Part shown: piece by piece, positions 38,320 to 48,298 of the stretch
Numbering within the stretch: the stretch's first letter is position 1
How the letters are laid out: every line of letters begins with the position of its first letter
Source: Chloroflexota bacterium
GTDB lineage: Bacteria > Chloroflexota > Dormibacteria > Dormibacterales > Dormibacteraceae
Length of the DNA stretch: 64,000 nucleotides
Reading direction: 5' to 3'
NCBI GenBank assembly: GCA_005880915.1
Contig: VBIW01000037.1
Span: forward strand, 1 to 64,000
Notes under the pieces: generated by a model
The model's input: only the letters and a program-made list of their open reading frames with translations
What the model was told of the DNA's origin: nothing
Databases searched by the model: none
Position numbers and translations under genes: made by a program

Positions 38320-39297
38320 ATGCGAATAGCGGTCGACGCCATGGGCGGCGACCACGCGCCGGCTGAGATCGTCAAGGGGGCGGCGGAGGCAGCACGGGAG
38401 TTCGGGATCGACATCTCGCTCGTTGGCTTGCCGCGTGAGGTGCAGCCCCTCCTCGACAGCCATCCCCGATTGCAGATGGTTCCCTGCACCCAGGTTATAG
38501 CGATGGACGAGCACCCAGCTCACGCGGTGCGGAGCAAGCCGGACTCGTCGATGTCGGTATGCGCGCGATTGTGCAAGGACGGGAGGGCCGACGGTTGGAC
38601 CTCCGCCGGCAACTCAGGCGCGATCATGGCGGCGGCGCTTTTGATCCAGGGCAGGATCCGTGGCGTGGAACGGCCTGCGCTCGGGTCGATCGTGCCGACT
38701 CAGGATGGGTTCGCCTACTTCCTCGACGTGGGCGCCAACGTCGACTCGAAGCCTGACTACCTGACACAGTTCGCGGCAATGGGCGCCGTCTACGCGCGCG
38801 AGATGATGGGCCGCCCCGAGCCGCGCATCGGCCTGCTGAGCAACGGCGAGGAAGAAGGCAAGGGCGATGAGCTCGTGCGTGAGACGGGCAGACGCCTCAA
38901 GGGAACGCTCCCGGGATTTGTCGGCAACGTGGAGCCGAAGGACATCTTCGCCGCCCGCGCCGACGTTGTGGTCGCGGACGGCTTCGTCGGCAACGTCGCG
39001 ATCAAGATGGCCGAGGCGACGGCCGATTTTCTATTCCGCAGCCTTCGTGACGAGATTCCCAAAACGCTGAGTGGCAAGGTGGGCGGGCTCTTGATCCGGC
39101 CGGGCGTACGCCAGATCCGCGCCCGCATCGACTGGAGGGAGTTTGGGGGCGCGCCGCTTCTCGGCATCGACGGCGTGGCCGTGGTCGCCCACGGGCGGTC
39201 CGATGCGCGAGCGATGAAAAACGCGATCCGGGTCACCCGTGACGCGGTTGAGAACCAGCTCGTCGGTAAGATTCGAGCGGAGGTGGGGAAGCCGTGA
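38320..39297 (+). CDS. plsX: Phosphate acyltransferase PlsX
   Basis: RIAVDAMGGDHAPAEIVKGA, TSAGNSGAIMAAAL, EFGGAPLLGIDGVAVVAHGRSD. Confidence 0.96.
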   Translation: MRIAVDAMGGDHAPAEIVKGAAEAAREFGIDISLVGLPREVQPLLDSHPRLQMVPCTQVIAMDEHPAHAVRSKPDSSMSVCARLCKDGRADGWTSAGNSGAIMAAALLIQGRIRGVERPALGSIVPTQDGFAYFLDVGANVDSKPDYLTQFAAMGAVYAREMMGRPEPRIGLLSNGEEEGKGDELVRETGRRLKGTLPGFVGNVEPKDIFAARADVVVADGFVGNVAIKMAEATADFLFRSLRDEIPKTLSGKVGGLLIRPGVRQIRARIDWREFGGAPLLGIDGVAVVAHGRSDARAMKNAIRVTRDAVENQLVGKIRAEVGKP

Positions 39298-40538
39298 AAC
39301 CGAGCCATCCCCGCGTTGTCGTGACCGGCATGGGGACGGTCAATCCACTGGGCAAAGACCTCGAGGAGTACTGGCACGGCCTGATCGAAGGGCGCAGCAC
39401 AGCACGCAACACCGAGGGCTTTCCGACGGAGCGCCTGACCACCAAGTTCTCATGCCAGGTCCATAACTTCGACCCACAGACGTTTATCGAGCGCAAGACG
39501 GCGCAGCGCATGGCGCGCTTCTCGCAGTTCGCGGTGGTGGCTTCTGGGATGGCCCTCGCCGATTCGGGACTTGACCTGGCCAAAGAGGACAGCTTCCGCG
39601 TCGGCGTGGCGATGGGCACCGGGATCGGAGCCTTCGACGACATGACGCAGGGGGCCGTCTCGTTCATGACGAAAGGCCGCCTGAACCCGCTCTATGCGCC
39701 AACCATCATCCCCAACATGGCCGGCGCCTCGGTCGCGATGCAGTACCACGTCCGCGGGCCAAACACCACCGTGACCACGGCGTGCGCCGCGTCGACGCAA
39801 ACGATCGGCGACGCGACGCGGATGATCCAGCGCGGCGACGTCGACGTGATGCTGGCGGGCGGGACCGAGGCGTCGCTATGCGAGGTCGGCATCGCGTCGT
39901 TCAACGCCATCCGCGCCCTGTCGACGCGCAACGAGGCGCCCGAGAAGGCGAGCCGGCCGTTCGACCGCGATCGAGACGGATTCGTGCCTGGTGAAGGCGC
40001 CGGCACTCTGATCCTCGAGACACGCGAGCACGCGATCAACCGCGGCGCGCGGATCTACGGTGAGATCCTCGGCTACGCGACCACGAACGACGCGTATCAC
40101 CAGGTCGCGCCGGACGAGACTGGCGAGGCGCCTGCGAAGGCTGTGTCGCTCGCGCTGCATGACGCGGGTCTCGAGCCGAAGGACATCGACTACGTCAACG
40201 CGCATGGAACCTCGACGCAGCTCAACGATGCGGGTGAGACGAAGGCGTTGAAGATCGCGCTGGGCGACCACGCGTATAAGGTCGCGATCAGCAGCACGAA
40301 GTCGATGATCGGCCACCTGCTCGGCGCCGCCGGCGCGGTCGAAGCGATCGCGACACTGCTCACCATCAATCGCGGAATGATCCACCCGACGATCAACTAC
40401 GAAAACCCAGACCCCGCCTGCGACCTGGACTACGTTCCCAACACCGCGCGGCGCAAGGACGTGCGCATCGCAATCTCCAACGGATTTGGATTCGGCGGGC
40501 ACAACGCGGTCGTGGTGCTCGGAAAGTACGAGGAATGA
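39294..40538 (+). CDS. fabF: Beta-ketoacyl-ACP synthase II
   Basis: RVVVTGMGTVNPLG, TTACAASTQTIGDATRMI, VNAHGTSTQLND, SSTKSMIGHLLGAAGAVEA, NGFGFGGHNAVVVL. Confidence 0.97.
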   Translation: MKPSHPRVVVTGMGTVNPLGKDLEEYWHGLIEGRSTARNTEGFPTERLTTKFSCQVHNFDPQTFIERKTAQRMARFSQFAVVASGMALADSGLDLAKEDSFRVGVAMGTGIGAFDDMTQGAVSFMTKGRLNPLYAPTIIPNMAGASVAMQYHVRGPNTTVTTACAASTQTIGDATRMIQRGDVDVMLAGGTEASLCEVGIASFNAIRALSTRNEAPEKASRPFDRDRDGFVPGEGAGTLILETREHAINRGARIYGEILGYATTNDAYHQVAPDETGEAPAKAVSLALHDAGLEPKDIDYVNAHGTSTQLNDAGETKALKIALGDHAYKVAISSTKSMIGHLLGAAGAVEAIATLLTINRGMIHPTINYENPDPACDLDYVPNTARRKDVRIAISNGFGFGGHNAVVVLGKYEE

Positions 40539-40545
40539 CTGAGTC

Positions 40546-43032
40546 ATGGCAGAGGACACACTAGGCACCGTCATCAGTCGCAGCCTCCAGGAGGAGATGC
40601 AGACCTCCTACATGGAGTACGCGATGTCCGTCATCGTCAGCCGGGCGCTGCCCGACGTACGCGACGGGCTGAAGCCGGTGCAGCGGCGAATCCTTTACGC
40701 CATGCACCGCGCGGGCGCGACGAGCGGCAGCAGGACCAAGAAGTCGGCCGCGTTCGTCGGCGACGTGATGAAGCTGTATCACCCGCACGGCGACGCCGCG
40801 ATCTATGACGCCCTGGTGCGCATGGCGCAGCCGTTCTCTCTGCGCTATCCGCTGATCGAGGGCCAGGGCAACTTCGGCAGCGTCGACGGGGATCCTCCCG
40901 CCGCGATGCGGTACACGGAGGCGAAGCTGTCGGCGATCACCGGCGAGCTGATGGCGGACATCGAAAAAGAAACCGTCGACATGGTTCCGAACTACGACGA
41001 CTCGGAAGTGCAGCCTTCGGTGCTGCCGGCACGGATCCCCAACCTGCTCATCAACGGCGCTTCGGGCATTGCGGTCGGCATGACGACGAACATTCCGCCG
41101 CACAACTTGCGCGAGGTCTCGGCCGCGGTCAAGCAGCTCGTCGACAACCCTGAGGCGACTGCCGAGGACCTGCTGAGCTTCGTCAAGGGCCCTGACTTTC
41201 CGACCGGCGGTGTGATCATGGGCACGACTGGGATCAAGGCCGCGTACTCGACCGGCCATGGCCGCGTCATCGTGCGCGGGCGCCACTCGCTGGAGCAGGC
41301 GGCAAACGGGCGCGAGCGGATCATCGTCTACGAGCTTCCTTACGCCGTGAACAAAGCTGCCCTTGTGGCCAAGATCGCCGAGCTGGTCTCGGACCGAAAG
41401 CTCGAAGGCATCGCCGATCTCCGTGACGAATCAGACCGCAACGGGATGCGGATCGTCATCGAGCTGAAGCGCGAAGCGAAGGTCTTCACGGTGCTCAACA
41501 ACCTGTACAAGCACACGACCCTGCAGACCACGTTCGGCGTGATCATGCTGGCCATCGTCGACGGGCGGCCGGTCGTTCTGAGCCTGAAGCAGGCGTTGCA
41601 GCTCTTCATCGATCACCGCCGAAATGTCATCCTCCGCCGGACCCGCTACGACCTCGAGCGCGCCCAGGAGCGAGCGCACATCCTGGAAGGACTGAAGATC
41701 TGCCTCGACCACCTGGACGAGGTGATCAAGACGATCCGCGCTGCCTCCGACCAGGAGGTCGCCTCCACTGAGCTGCAATCCAGGTTCGGCCTCAGCGAGC
41801 GCCAGGCCAAGGCTGTGCTGGCCCTGACCCTGGGTCGGTTGACGCGCCTGGAGCGAGGCAAGATCGACGAGGAGTACGAGCAGGTGATCAAGACCATCGC
41901 CTACCTCGAAAGCATCCTGGCCAGCGACCAGAAGGTACGGCTGCTGATCAAGGAAGAGATGGACGACGTCGTGAAGAAGTACGGCGACGACCGCCGCACT
42001 GAGATCACCGACCTGGAGGCCACGGAGCTGTCAGCTGAGGACCTGGTGCCGAAGGAAGACGTCGTCGTGACCCTGACGCATCGCGGCTATGTAAAGAGAC
42101 AGCCCCTGCGCGTCTTTCGAGCGCAGAAGCGCGGAGGCGTCGGTCTAAAGGGCGCGCGTCCGACCGCGAGCAGCGAGGCGCCGAGCGGCACTCGCGAAGA
42201 GGATTACGCGCTGCACCTGTTGACCACCCACACGCATGCGTCGATGCTGTTCTTCACGCAGAGCGGGCGAGTGTTCCAGCTTCGAGTCCATGAGGTCCCC
42301 GAGCGAGAGCGCCAGGCCAAGGGCATGCCGATCAACAACCTGATCGACATAGGGTCCAACGAGCGGATCACATCGGTCTTCGTGCGACCTGAGACCGAGA
42401 GCGAAGCGCACTACATGCTGATGGTCACCAAGAACGGATACATAAAGAAGACGGCGATGGCCGAGTACGCGAACGTGCGTCGCAATGGGCTGATTGCCAT
42501 CAACCTCCAGGAGGGTGACGAGCTCGACTGGGTCACGCCCACCACCGGGAGGGATGAGGTGATCATCGCGACCGAGCTCGGCAAGGCGATTCGTTTCAGC
42601 GAGGTCGAGGTCCGCGCGATGGGTCGCGACACCCAGGGCGTGATCGGCATCAAGCTCGGCAAGGGCGACGCGGTCGCCGGAATGGCGGCGGTGGTCGAGG
42701 GCGGCGACCTGCTCGTGATCACACAGCGCGGCTATGGCAAGCGGACTCCGCTTTCCGAGTATCCGATGCACCATCGAGCCGGCCAGGGCGTCTTCACGCT
42801 CAAGGTCACGGACCGCGTCGGCAAGCTGGCCGCGGTCCGCGTGACGAGCGACCCGGAAGAAGAAATCCTCGTCATCAGCTCGTCCGGCATGGTGTTGCGC
42901 ACGGCGGTCGGCGCCATCTCACAGATCGGCCGTCAGACGCAGGGCGTCATCGTCATGCGGCTGGCGCCGGACGACCAGGTGGTCGCGATTGCTCCGGTGG
43001 CCGGGATCGAAGAGGGCGACGCCAAAGAGTGA
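40546..43032 (+). CDS. gyrA: DNA gyrase subunit A
   Basis: [66 protein letters not shown]. Confidence 0.98.
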   Translation: MAEDTLGTVISRSLQEEMQTSYMEYAMSVIVSRALPDVRDGLKPVQRRILYAMHRAGATSGSRTKKSAAFVGDVMKLYHPHGDAAIYDALVRMAQPFSLRYPLIEGQGNFGSVDGDPPAAMRYTEAKLSAITGELMADIEKETVDMVPNYDDSEVQPSVLPARIPNLLINGASGIAVGMTTNIPPHNLREVSAAVKQLVDNPEATAEDLLSFVKGPDFPTGGVIMGTTGIKAAYSTGHGRVIVRGRHSLEQAANGRERIIVYELPYAVNKAALVAKIAELVSDRKLEGIADLRDESDRNGMRIVIELKREAKVFTVLNNLYKHTTLQTTFGVIMLAIVDGRPVVLSLKQALQLFIDHRRNVILRRTRYDLERAQERAHILEGLKICLDHLDEVIKTIRAASDQEVASTELQSRFGLSERQAKAVLALTLGRLTRLERGKIDEEYEQVIKTIAYLESILASDQKVRLLIKEEMDDVVKKYGDDRRTEITDLEATELSAEDLVPKEDVVVTLTHRGYVKRQPLRVFRAQKRGGVGLKGARPTASSEAPSGTREEDYALHLLTTHTHASMLFFTQSGRVFQLRVHEVPERERQAKGMPINNLIDIGSNERITSVFVRPETESEAHYMLMVTKNGYIKKTAMAEYANVRRNGLIAINLQEGDELDWVTPTTGRDEVIIATELGKAIRFSEVEVRAMGRDTQGVIGIKLGKGDAVAGMAAVVEGGDLLVITQRGYGKRTPLSEYPMHHRAGQGVFTLKVTDRVGKLAAVRVTSDPEEEILVISSSGMVLRTAVGAISQIGRQTQGVIVMRLAPDDQVVAIAPVAGIEEGDAKE

Positions 43033-43328
43033 GAGACCTCGGCTGGATTGGGATCTGGCTGCTGGTCATCGGCGTTGCGGCCATCCTTGTCGAAGGCGTG
43101 CTGGCCATCGCCTGGAGCCTGCGCATTGCCCGGCACGGTCGGGCGCTGAGGACCCGTCTGATGACTGACCAGGGGCGCCTACAGGCCGACGTCGAGCGCC
43201 TGCGCGGCGCTCTGGCTGAAACCCAGGTCCTGTGGCAGCCGTACCGGCGCCTCTTGCGCTGGCTGCGGCATCCGCTGGCGATCGCGCTGTTGCAGTCCTA
43301 CGCCAGGCGACGAGCGTCCGCGCGGTGA
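43029..43328 (+). CDS. Hypothetical small membrane protein
   Basis: N-terminal TM, overlaps gyrA stop and kinase start (GTGA). Confidence 0.6.
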   Translation: MRDLGWIGIWLLVIGVAAILVEGVLAIAWSLRIARHGRALRTRLMTDQGRLQADVERLRGALAETQVLWQPYRRLLRWLRHPLAIALLQSYARRRASAR

Positions 43329-43948
43329 ACGAGGGTTTCGCGCACCAGGCGGTCGAAGACGCGGTCGGGCGCGAGCGGGCCCGCATCGCCCGAGACCTTC
43401 ACGACGGCCTGGCGACCGAGCTCGCAGGAGCGATCTCGCTGTTCAAGCTCTACCTCGAGAAGCACAACACCCAGGACGAGACGTTGAAGAACGTCTTCGA
43501 CATCATGGAAGGGTCGCTGAAACGAGTCCGCGAATCCCTCGCCGATTTGCGACCCGCCGCGATCAGCCCCGATGGTCTGGTTGGCGACCTGCGCCACCAG
43601 GCCGACGAGTTCGCCCGCCTTTATGGCATCAGGGTCGAGCTGTCCACCAGCGGCGCCGAGGACATCCTCCCCGCCCAACACCGTGAGGTCGTTGCGCAGG
43701 TCGTTCGAGAAGCGCTCACCAACGTCCGGCGCCACTCCGGGTCGGCAATATGCCGGGTCAAGATGGCATTTGCGGCGCGGCCCTTCCTGATCGAGGTATC
43801 GGACGAGGGTCGGGGATTTGCGGCCGCCGGCCCGGTCGGCTACGGCTTGATGGGCATGCGCGAGCGGGCGGCCGGGATAGGAGGGCGGCTCGAGGTCGTG
43901 AGCACCGAGGGTCGCGGCACTACGGTCTTTCTCTTCGGCCCGAACTAG
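43325..43948 (+). CDS. NarL-class sensor histidine kinase (HisKA_3 + HATPase)
   Basis: RARIARDLHDGLATELAGAISLFKLYL...VVREALTNVRRHSGS...VSDEGRGF...GYGLMGMRERAAGIGGRLEV. Confidence 0.92.
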   Translation: MNEGFAHQAVEDAVGRERARIARDLHDGLATELAGAISLFKLYLEKHNTQDETLKNVFDIMEGSLKRVRESLADLRPAAISPDGLVGDLRHQADEFARLYGIRVELSTSGAEDILPAQHREVVAQVVREALTNVRRHSGSAICRVKMAFAARPFLIEVSDEGRGFAAAGPVGYGLMGMRERAAGIGGRLEVVSTEGRGTTVFLFGPN

Positions 43949-44578
43949 CTACCAGGTCATTCGCTTGAGCTGAATCGCGGGAAACATCAGTCGATCCGCG
44001 CTGACTGACTCAAATTTCTTCGCGACGCTCTCGCTCAGCGCTCGCGCGTGCCCGCGGCTGGTGTGGATGGCACGTGCTATCTCGTCGGTCGACAGCCCGT
44101 GGCTCAGAAGGTGTGCCACCTCAGCTTCGCTCTCGGTGAGGCGGCTCATCGGCCCGCGCAGGGCGGCGACAAGGGTCGCGAGGCTGAAGCCGAGGGTAAG
44201 GGCGTATGCGACGTCGTCCTCGGTGTACCAGTGGTCTCGCCGGCAACCGATGATCATCAAGCCGATCGGTCGCTGGTCGATCTCGCCGACGGGCGCGTAG
44301 AGGATCGCTGGCCAGTCGAGCTCCCAGTCATACCCGACCGACGTGACGGGGTTTTCGATCACGGTGTTGATCACCATCGGTCTCTTCTCATAGAGGGCGC
44401 GGCGCGAAAGCGGCATGAGGGGCCGGCTCTGCAGGAACTTGCGGGAGATCTCTGACGCAGCGATCGGCTGCAGGCACCCGCCGCGCAGGTAGCCGAGAAC
44501 CCACCGGTCGTGGCGAACAGCGCTGAGGGCCAGTCCCAGCCGGCGCCTGGCATCTTGGAGGTCTGGAAGCTGGCCCAT
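43949..44578 (-). CDS. GAF-like sensor with LuxR-type HTH
   Basis: LTESEAEVAHLLSHGLSTDEIARAIHTSRGHARALSESVAKKF; no receiver domain. Confidence 0.82.
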   Translation of the reverse strand: MGQLPDLQDARRRLGLALSAVRHDRWVLGYLRGGCLQPIAASEISRKFLQSRPLMPLSRRALYEKRPMVINTVIENPVTSVGYDWELDWPAILYAPVGEIDQRPIGLMIIGCRRDHWYTEDDVAYALTLGFSLATLVAALRGPMSRLTESEAEVAHLLSHGLSTDEIARAIHTSRGHARALSESVAKKFESVSADRLMFPAIQLKRMTW

Positions 44579-44681
44579 GACCAGCAGGTTATGGCCGCTC
44601 GGGCTTGCTTGACCTCACATCCGGTTCAGCATTTCCTCAAGAAACCCTGAACCTGCTAGCTTGCGTCGGGGATTTGGAGGC

Positions 44682-45359
44682 ATGACCGCCAAGTTGCTGG
44701 TGGTTGATGACGAGCCGCGCATGGCGGAGCTCACGGCTGAGATCTTGCGGCGCGCGGGCTACTCGGTCGATGTGGCGCGCAGCGGCACTGAGGCGCTCGA
44801 ACACGTGCGGATCACCTCACCGGATCTGATGCTTCTCGATTACGAGATGCCTGACATGGAAGCCCCGGAGGTGCTCGATTCATTGCGCTCGGGAGGAGAC
44901 CGGATTCCGTTTCCGGTGATCATCCTGACCGGCGCGCGCCACGCCCCGGCCGACCAGGTCGTCGGGATCGAGCGCGGTGCGACCGACTTCATCGTCAAGG
45001 GCACAGACCGCCAGGTGCTCCTCGCCCGCGTCCGCGGCGCACTGCGCGAACGCTCATCACCTTCCGGCGCGGTAGTGCGCGGCCGCCTCCATGTGGACGC
45101 TGCGCGTGGCGAGGCACGACTTGGGGAGCGAACGCTCAAGCTCGAGCGCCGGCCGCTGCTGATGCTCCAGCTGCTGGTGAACAGATCAGGCGATGTGGTG
45201 CCACGCTCGGAGCTCCTGGAGCGCGTCTGGGGCAGCTCGTACACCGGCTTCGAGCACAGCCTGGAGCAGGCGGTGCACCAGGTCCGCCGCGCACTCAAGG
45301 AGCCGGGGTGGATCGAAACCGTGCGTGGGATTGGCTACAGGCTCGTCGTCCAGGCCTGA
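44682..45359 (+). CDS. OmpR/PhoB-type response regulator
   Basis: LLVVDDEPRMAELTAEILRRAGY...LMLLDYEMPDME...winged helix HQVRRALKEPGWIETVRGIGYRL; SD ggagg. Confidence 0.92.
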   Translation: MTAKLLVVDDEPRMAELTAEILRRAGYSVDVARSGTEALEHVRITSPDLMLLDYEMPDMEAPEVLDSLRSGGDRIPFPVIILTGARHAPADQVVGIERGATDFIVKGTDRQVLLARVRGALRERSSPSGAVVRGRLHVDAARGEARLGERTLKLERRPLLMLQLLVNRSGDVVPRSELLERVWGSSYTGFEHSLEQAVHQVRRALKEPGWIETVRGIGYRLVVQA

Positions 45360-45372
45360 GACGGCGGCGGCC

Positions 45373-45852
45373 TTGCACCGCCTCCGCTCGACGCTCGCAA
45401 GGATGCGGGCGGAGCTGGAGATCGCCCAGTCCGACGGCGAGGCGCCGCCGGTCGAGCGCCTGATTGGAGACCTGGGCGAGGCCCTGAACCTCTTGGGCGA
45501 GGTCGAGTCGGCGGTGCTGGCAATCGTACACGTGCTGGTGGTGGACGACGACGAGAGGCTGGGCGAGCTGACCGCCCGAGGCCTGCGCCGGCTGGGGTTT
45601 GACGCCGAGTCGACGGGCCGGCTGCGAACGCTGCGGCCGCGCGAGGTGGTGGTCTTTGACCTCGGAGTATCCGGGTCGCTGGATGCTGCAGAGCTCGCCG
45701 CTCTGAAGGGAGCGAAACCGATCGTCGTCACCGGAGCAGCCGACCCGGGCTCGCGCGCTATTGCGGAGGACCTGGATGCCAGCAGCTACCTCGTCAAACC
45801 GGTGGAGCTGGACGAGCTGGCCGCCGCGATCAAGCGCCGGGCATCGGCCTAG
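45373..45852 (+). CDS. Receiver-only response regulator with N-terminal helical extension
   Basis: VHVLVVDDDERLGELTARGLRRLGF...VVVFDLGVSG...YLVKPVELDELAAAIKRR; start uncertain. Confidence 0.75.
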   Translation: MHRLRSTLARMRAELEIAQSDGEAPPVERLIGDLGEALNLLGEVESAVLAIVHVLVVDDDERLGELTARGLRRLGFDAESTGRLRTLRPREVVVFDLGVSGSLDAAELAALKGAKPIVVTGAADPGSRAIAEDLDASSYLVKPVELDELAAAIKRRASA

Positions 45853-45942
45853 ATGCGTTTTGACATGACCATTGAGGGTGGCGGCGTCGACATCTGGGGC
45901 CTGTCCGCAGGCGTGGTCATCGTGCTCGCTGCTTTGTGCTGA
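45853..45942 (+). CDS. Candidate 29-aa small membrane protein
   Basis: TAG-ATG junction; MRFDMTIEGGGVDIWGLSAGVVIVLAALC*. Confidence 0.35.
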   Translation: MRFDMTIEGGGVDIWGLSAGVVIVLAALC

Positions 45943-47332
45943 GGTTGCTGAAGGGGGGAAGGACAACCGTGAAGACAGCGCCTCGGCGGTTACCTTCGTA
46001 AAGCAGCTCGCCCTGGTGTTCACGCACGATCCCGTAGGACATGAACAGGCCGAGTCCGGTGCCGGTCTCTTTGGTGGTGAAGTGCGGCTCGAAGAGGTGG
46101 TGGCGATTCTCCTCGGCAACGCCGGGGCCGTTGTCCGCGACGCTGAAGTATGGCCAGCCGTTCGCCCGCCGGCCGAGGGTCAGCTCGACGTGGCCACGCG
46201 GCGGCACCGCGTCGATTGCGTTGTTGATCAGATTGGTGGCGACCTCGCGAAGCAGCAGTGGGTCGGCCTTGACGCTCACATCCTCCGTCGTTTCGCGCAG
46301 CCCAAGCTCCACCTCCTTCGTGCGCGCCCGCGGGCGCGCCATTCCAACCGACCGGGTGAGGAGCTCGTTCAGGTCAACCGGCTCGGCGGAGTAGGTGACC
46401 CGTGGAGTGGCGCCCTCGGATAGCGTGCGCAGAACCGTGACGGCGTCGTTGGCGGCTGCGGTGGCCGTCTCGATGGCTTCGCGGTCAACTGGGTCGAGTC
46501 GACGCGGATCGACCTCCTTGAGGTAGCCGACAGCCGTAGCCATGTGATTGCGCAGGTTATGGACGACGCCCTCGATGGCGCGGCTGTGGAAGAGATGACG
46601 ATCAGCGTCGGTGAGCTCCGACTCGAGCACGCGTCGAATCCGACGGCCCGCGATCGTGTCGGTTAGAGCAAGTGAGAGGACAAAGACGATAGTCGCGAGC
46701 AAGTAGCCGCGCGCCGACCCATCGAGAACATAACTACCCAGTAAAGAGGCAAGGGCAAAGTAGCCGTAAGCCACATAGAACTGGGCGCTGAAGTTGTGCC
46801 TGACAATGCTCCCAATCGACTCTCCGCTCTGTAGCGACAGCCCGATTGCCACAAGGATCCACGCGGCCAAATTGATCACGATTAGCACTAGCACGCGAGA
46901 TTGAAGCGATAAAGCGTCACCCGCTCTCAGGTGTGCTGCCAGGATCGCGCCGAGGCACGCATAAGCAGCTGCCATGACCGCACCCATAATCGGCCAGTGG
47001 CCTCGGCGAACCATCGGAATTCCGAGTGAAAGGCCGACGATGGTCGCGTCGAGAGGATTAAGGAGGATTGCGGCGGCGCCGATCGCGATGCTACCGAGCG
47101 TTAGTCGTCCGCGCTCCATGCGGACCGAGACTGCGCTCAGGAAAATCAAAGCAATAAGGAGATACAGGACCTCAATGGCATTGTCGCGTTGTGAAGTGGT
47201 ATCTCGCCGCCAATAGATGTTGGCGGCGACCGTCGACGCCGCCACTAGCACCAGAAATCCGTATGCCGCCACGTGCCTACCGAATGGCTTGTTGGTAAGC
47301 TGCGCCGCATCGCGAAGGCTACGCACGATCAC
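45917..47332 (-). CDS. Multi-TM sensor histidine kinase
   Basis: VVHNLRNHMATAVGYL H-box-like; LLREVATNLINNAIDAVP; FSVADNGPGVAEENRHHLFEPHFTTKETGTGLGL. Confidence 0.92.
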   Translation of the reverse strand: MIVRSLRDAAQLTNKPFGRHVAAYGFLVLVAASTVAANIYWRRDTTSQRDNAIEVLYLLIALIFLSAVSVRMERGRLTLGSIAIGAAAILLNPLDATIVGLSLGIPMVRRGHWPIMGAVMAAAYACLGAILAAHLRAGDALSLQSRVLVLIVINLAAWILVAIGLSLQSGESIGSIVRHNFSAQFYVAYGYFALASLLGSYVLDGSARGYLLATIVFVLSLALTDTIAGRRIRRVLESELTDADRHLFHSRAIEGVVHNLRNHMATAVGYLKEVDPRRLDPVDREAIETATAAANDAVTVLRTLSEGATPRVTYSAEPVDLNELLTRSVGMARPRARTKEVELGLRETTEDVSVKADPLLLREVATNLINNAIDAVPPRGHVELTLGRRANGWPYFSVADNGPGVAEENRHHLFEPHFTTKETGTGLGLFMSYGIVREHQGELLYEGNRRGAVFTVVLPPFSNLSTKQRAR

Positions 47333-47986
47333 GACAGGTACCGCGTGTTGGTCGTGGACGACAGCATTGTTCCGCGGACGGCGGCTCGGGCAATGCTAGG
47401 CTCGACGCCTGAACTCCGGTACGTCGGCGAGGCATCCTCCGGCGTGGAGGCCCTGAAAGCGATGGAAAACCTGAGACCCGACCTCGTACTCATGGATGTA
47501 CATATGCCGGTCATGGACGGACCTACAACTGCGAAGGCCCTCCTAGCCAGATTCCCAGCCACCAAGATCGTCGCATGGACTGTATCCGAATCAAGCGACG
47601 ATCTCTTGCGGATGATACGGGCCGGCTGCTCCGGGTACGTACTCAAGGACGTTGGCCCGAGCGAGCTTCAACGGGCACTCCTGGCCGCAATGCGTAGCGA
47701 AAGCCCTGTTCCCCGGCGAATGATTCCAGAGGTGTTGCGACGGGTGGCCGAGGCGACGCCTCTGTCCGGTGGCGGCCAGGTGAACCTGACGTCGCGGGAG
47801 ATGCAAGTCCTTCGCGCGGTTGCCAAGGGTCATACGACGAAGCGACTGGCGAGCGATCTCGGGCTGGCGGCCCCTTCGATCGAAACTCATCTTCGAAACA
47901 TCTTCAAGAAGCTGGACGCCAGGAATCGAGGTGAGGCGGTCAGCGCGGCTCTCAAGCTCGGACTTATTACGCTAGCCGACCTTTAG
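47273..47986 (+). CDS. NarL/LuxR-type response regulator
   Basis: RVLVVDDSIVPRTAARAML...DLVLMDVHMPVMDG...LTSREMQVLRAVAKGHTTKRLASDLGLAAPSIETHLRNIFKKLDARNR; true start may be 47291 or 47344. Confidence 0.92.
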   Translation: MPTEWLVGKLRRIAKATHDHDRYRVLVVDDSIVPRTAARAMLGSTPELRYVGEASSGVEALKAMENLRPDLVLMDVHMPVMDGPTTAKALLARFPATKIVAWTVSESSDDLLRMIRAGCSGYVLKDVGPSELQRALLAAMRSESPVPRRMIPEVLRRVAEATPLSGGGQVNLTSREMQVLRAVAKGHTTKRLASDLGLAAPSIETHLRNIFKKLDARNRGEAVSAALKLGLITLADL

Positions 47987-48016
47987 GTCATCAGATTCCG
48001 GACCCTGGACTCAGGG

Positions 48017-48043
48017 ATTTCAATGAGTCGCACTCATGGAAAT
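48017..48043. promoter_or_regulatory. 27-bp near-perfect dyad
   Basis: ATTTC-a-ATGAGT-cgc-ACTCAT-g-GAAAT. Confidence 0.55.
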
Positions 48044-48147
48044 TGACGATTCCCCCTTGCAGTCACAACGGTGAGACTTGGCCTCACTCAAGTGACGTGG
48101 AAAACGCAGTTGCAAGCGACAGGAATCTAAGGGGATAGGAGGGAAAC

Positions 48148-48219
48148 ATGGTCCGCATGTTCCGACGATTGATGCGTGGCGGTAGCAGGCAGCGGGTTGC
48201 TGGCGCTTGGGTCTTTTAG
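48148..48219 (+). CDS. Candidate 23-aa leader peptide
   Basis: SD ggatagGAGGG-aaac-ATG; MVRMFRRLMRGGSRQRVAGAWVF*. Confidence 0.45.
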   Translation: MVRMFRRLMRGGSRQRVAGAWVF

Positions 48220-48247
48220 CTGCAGGATAGCTAAGGCTTAAAGACCC
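48209..48247 (+). promoter_or_regulatory. Stem-loop overlapping leader-peptide stop codon
   Basis: GGGTCTTT (48209-48216) pairs AAAGACCC (48240-48247); inner TAGCT/AGCTA. Confidence 0.5.
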
Positions 48248-48298
48248 TAGGTTTAGGAGGTACTGGGCGCGAAAGGCGGGGTCTAGAATTCCACCGTC

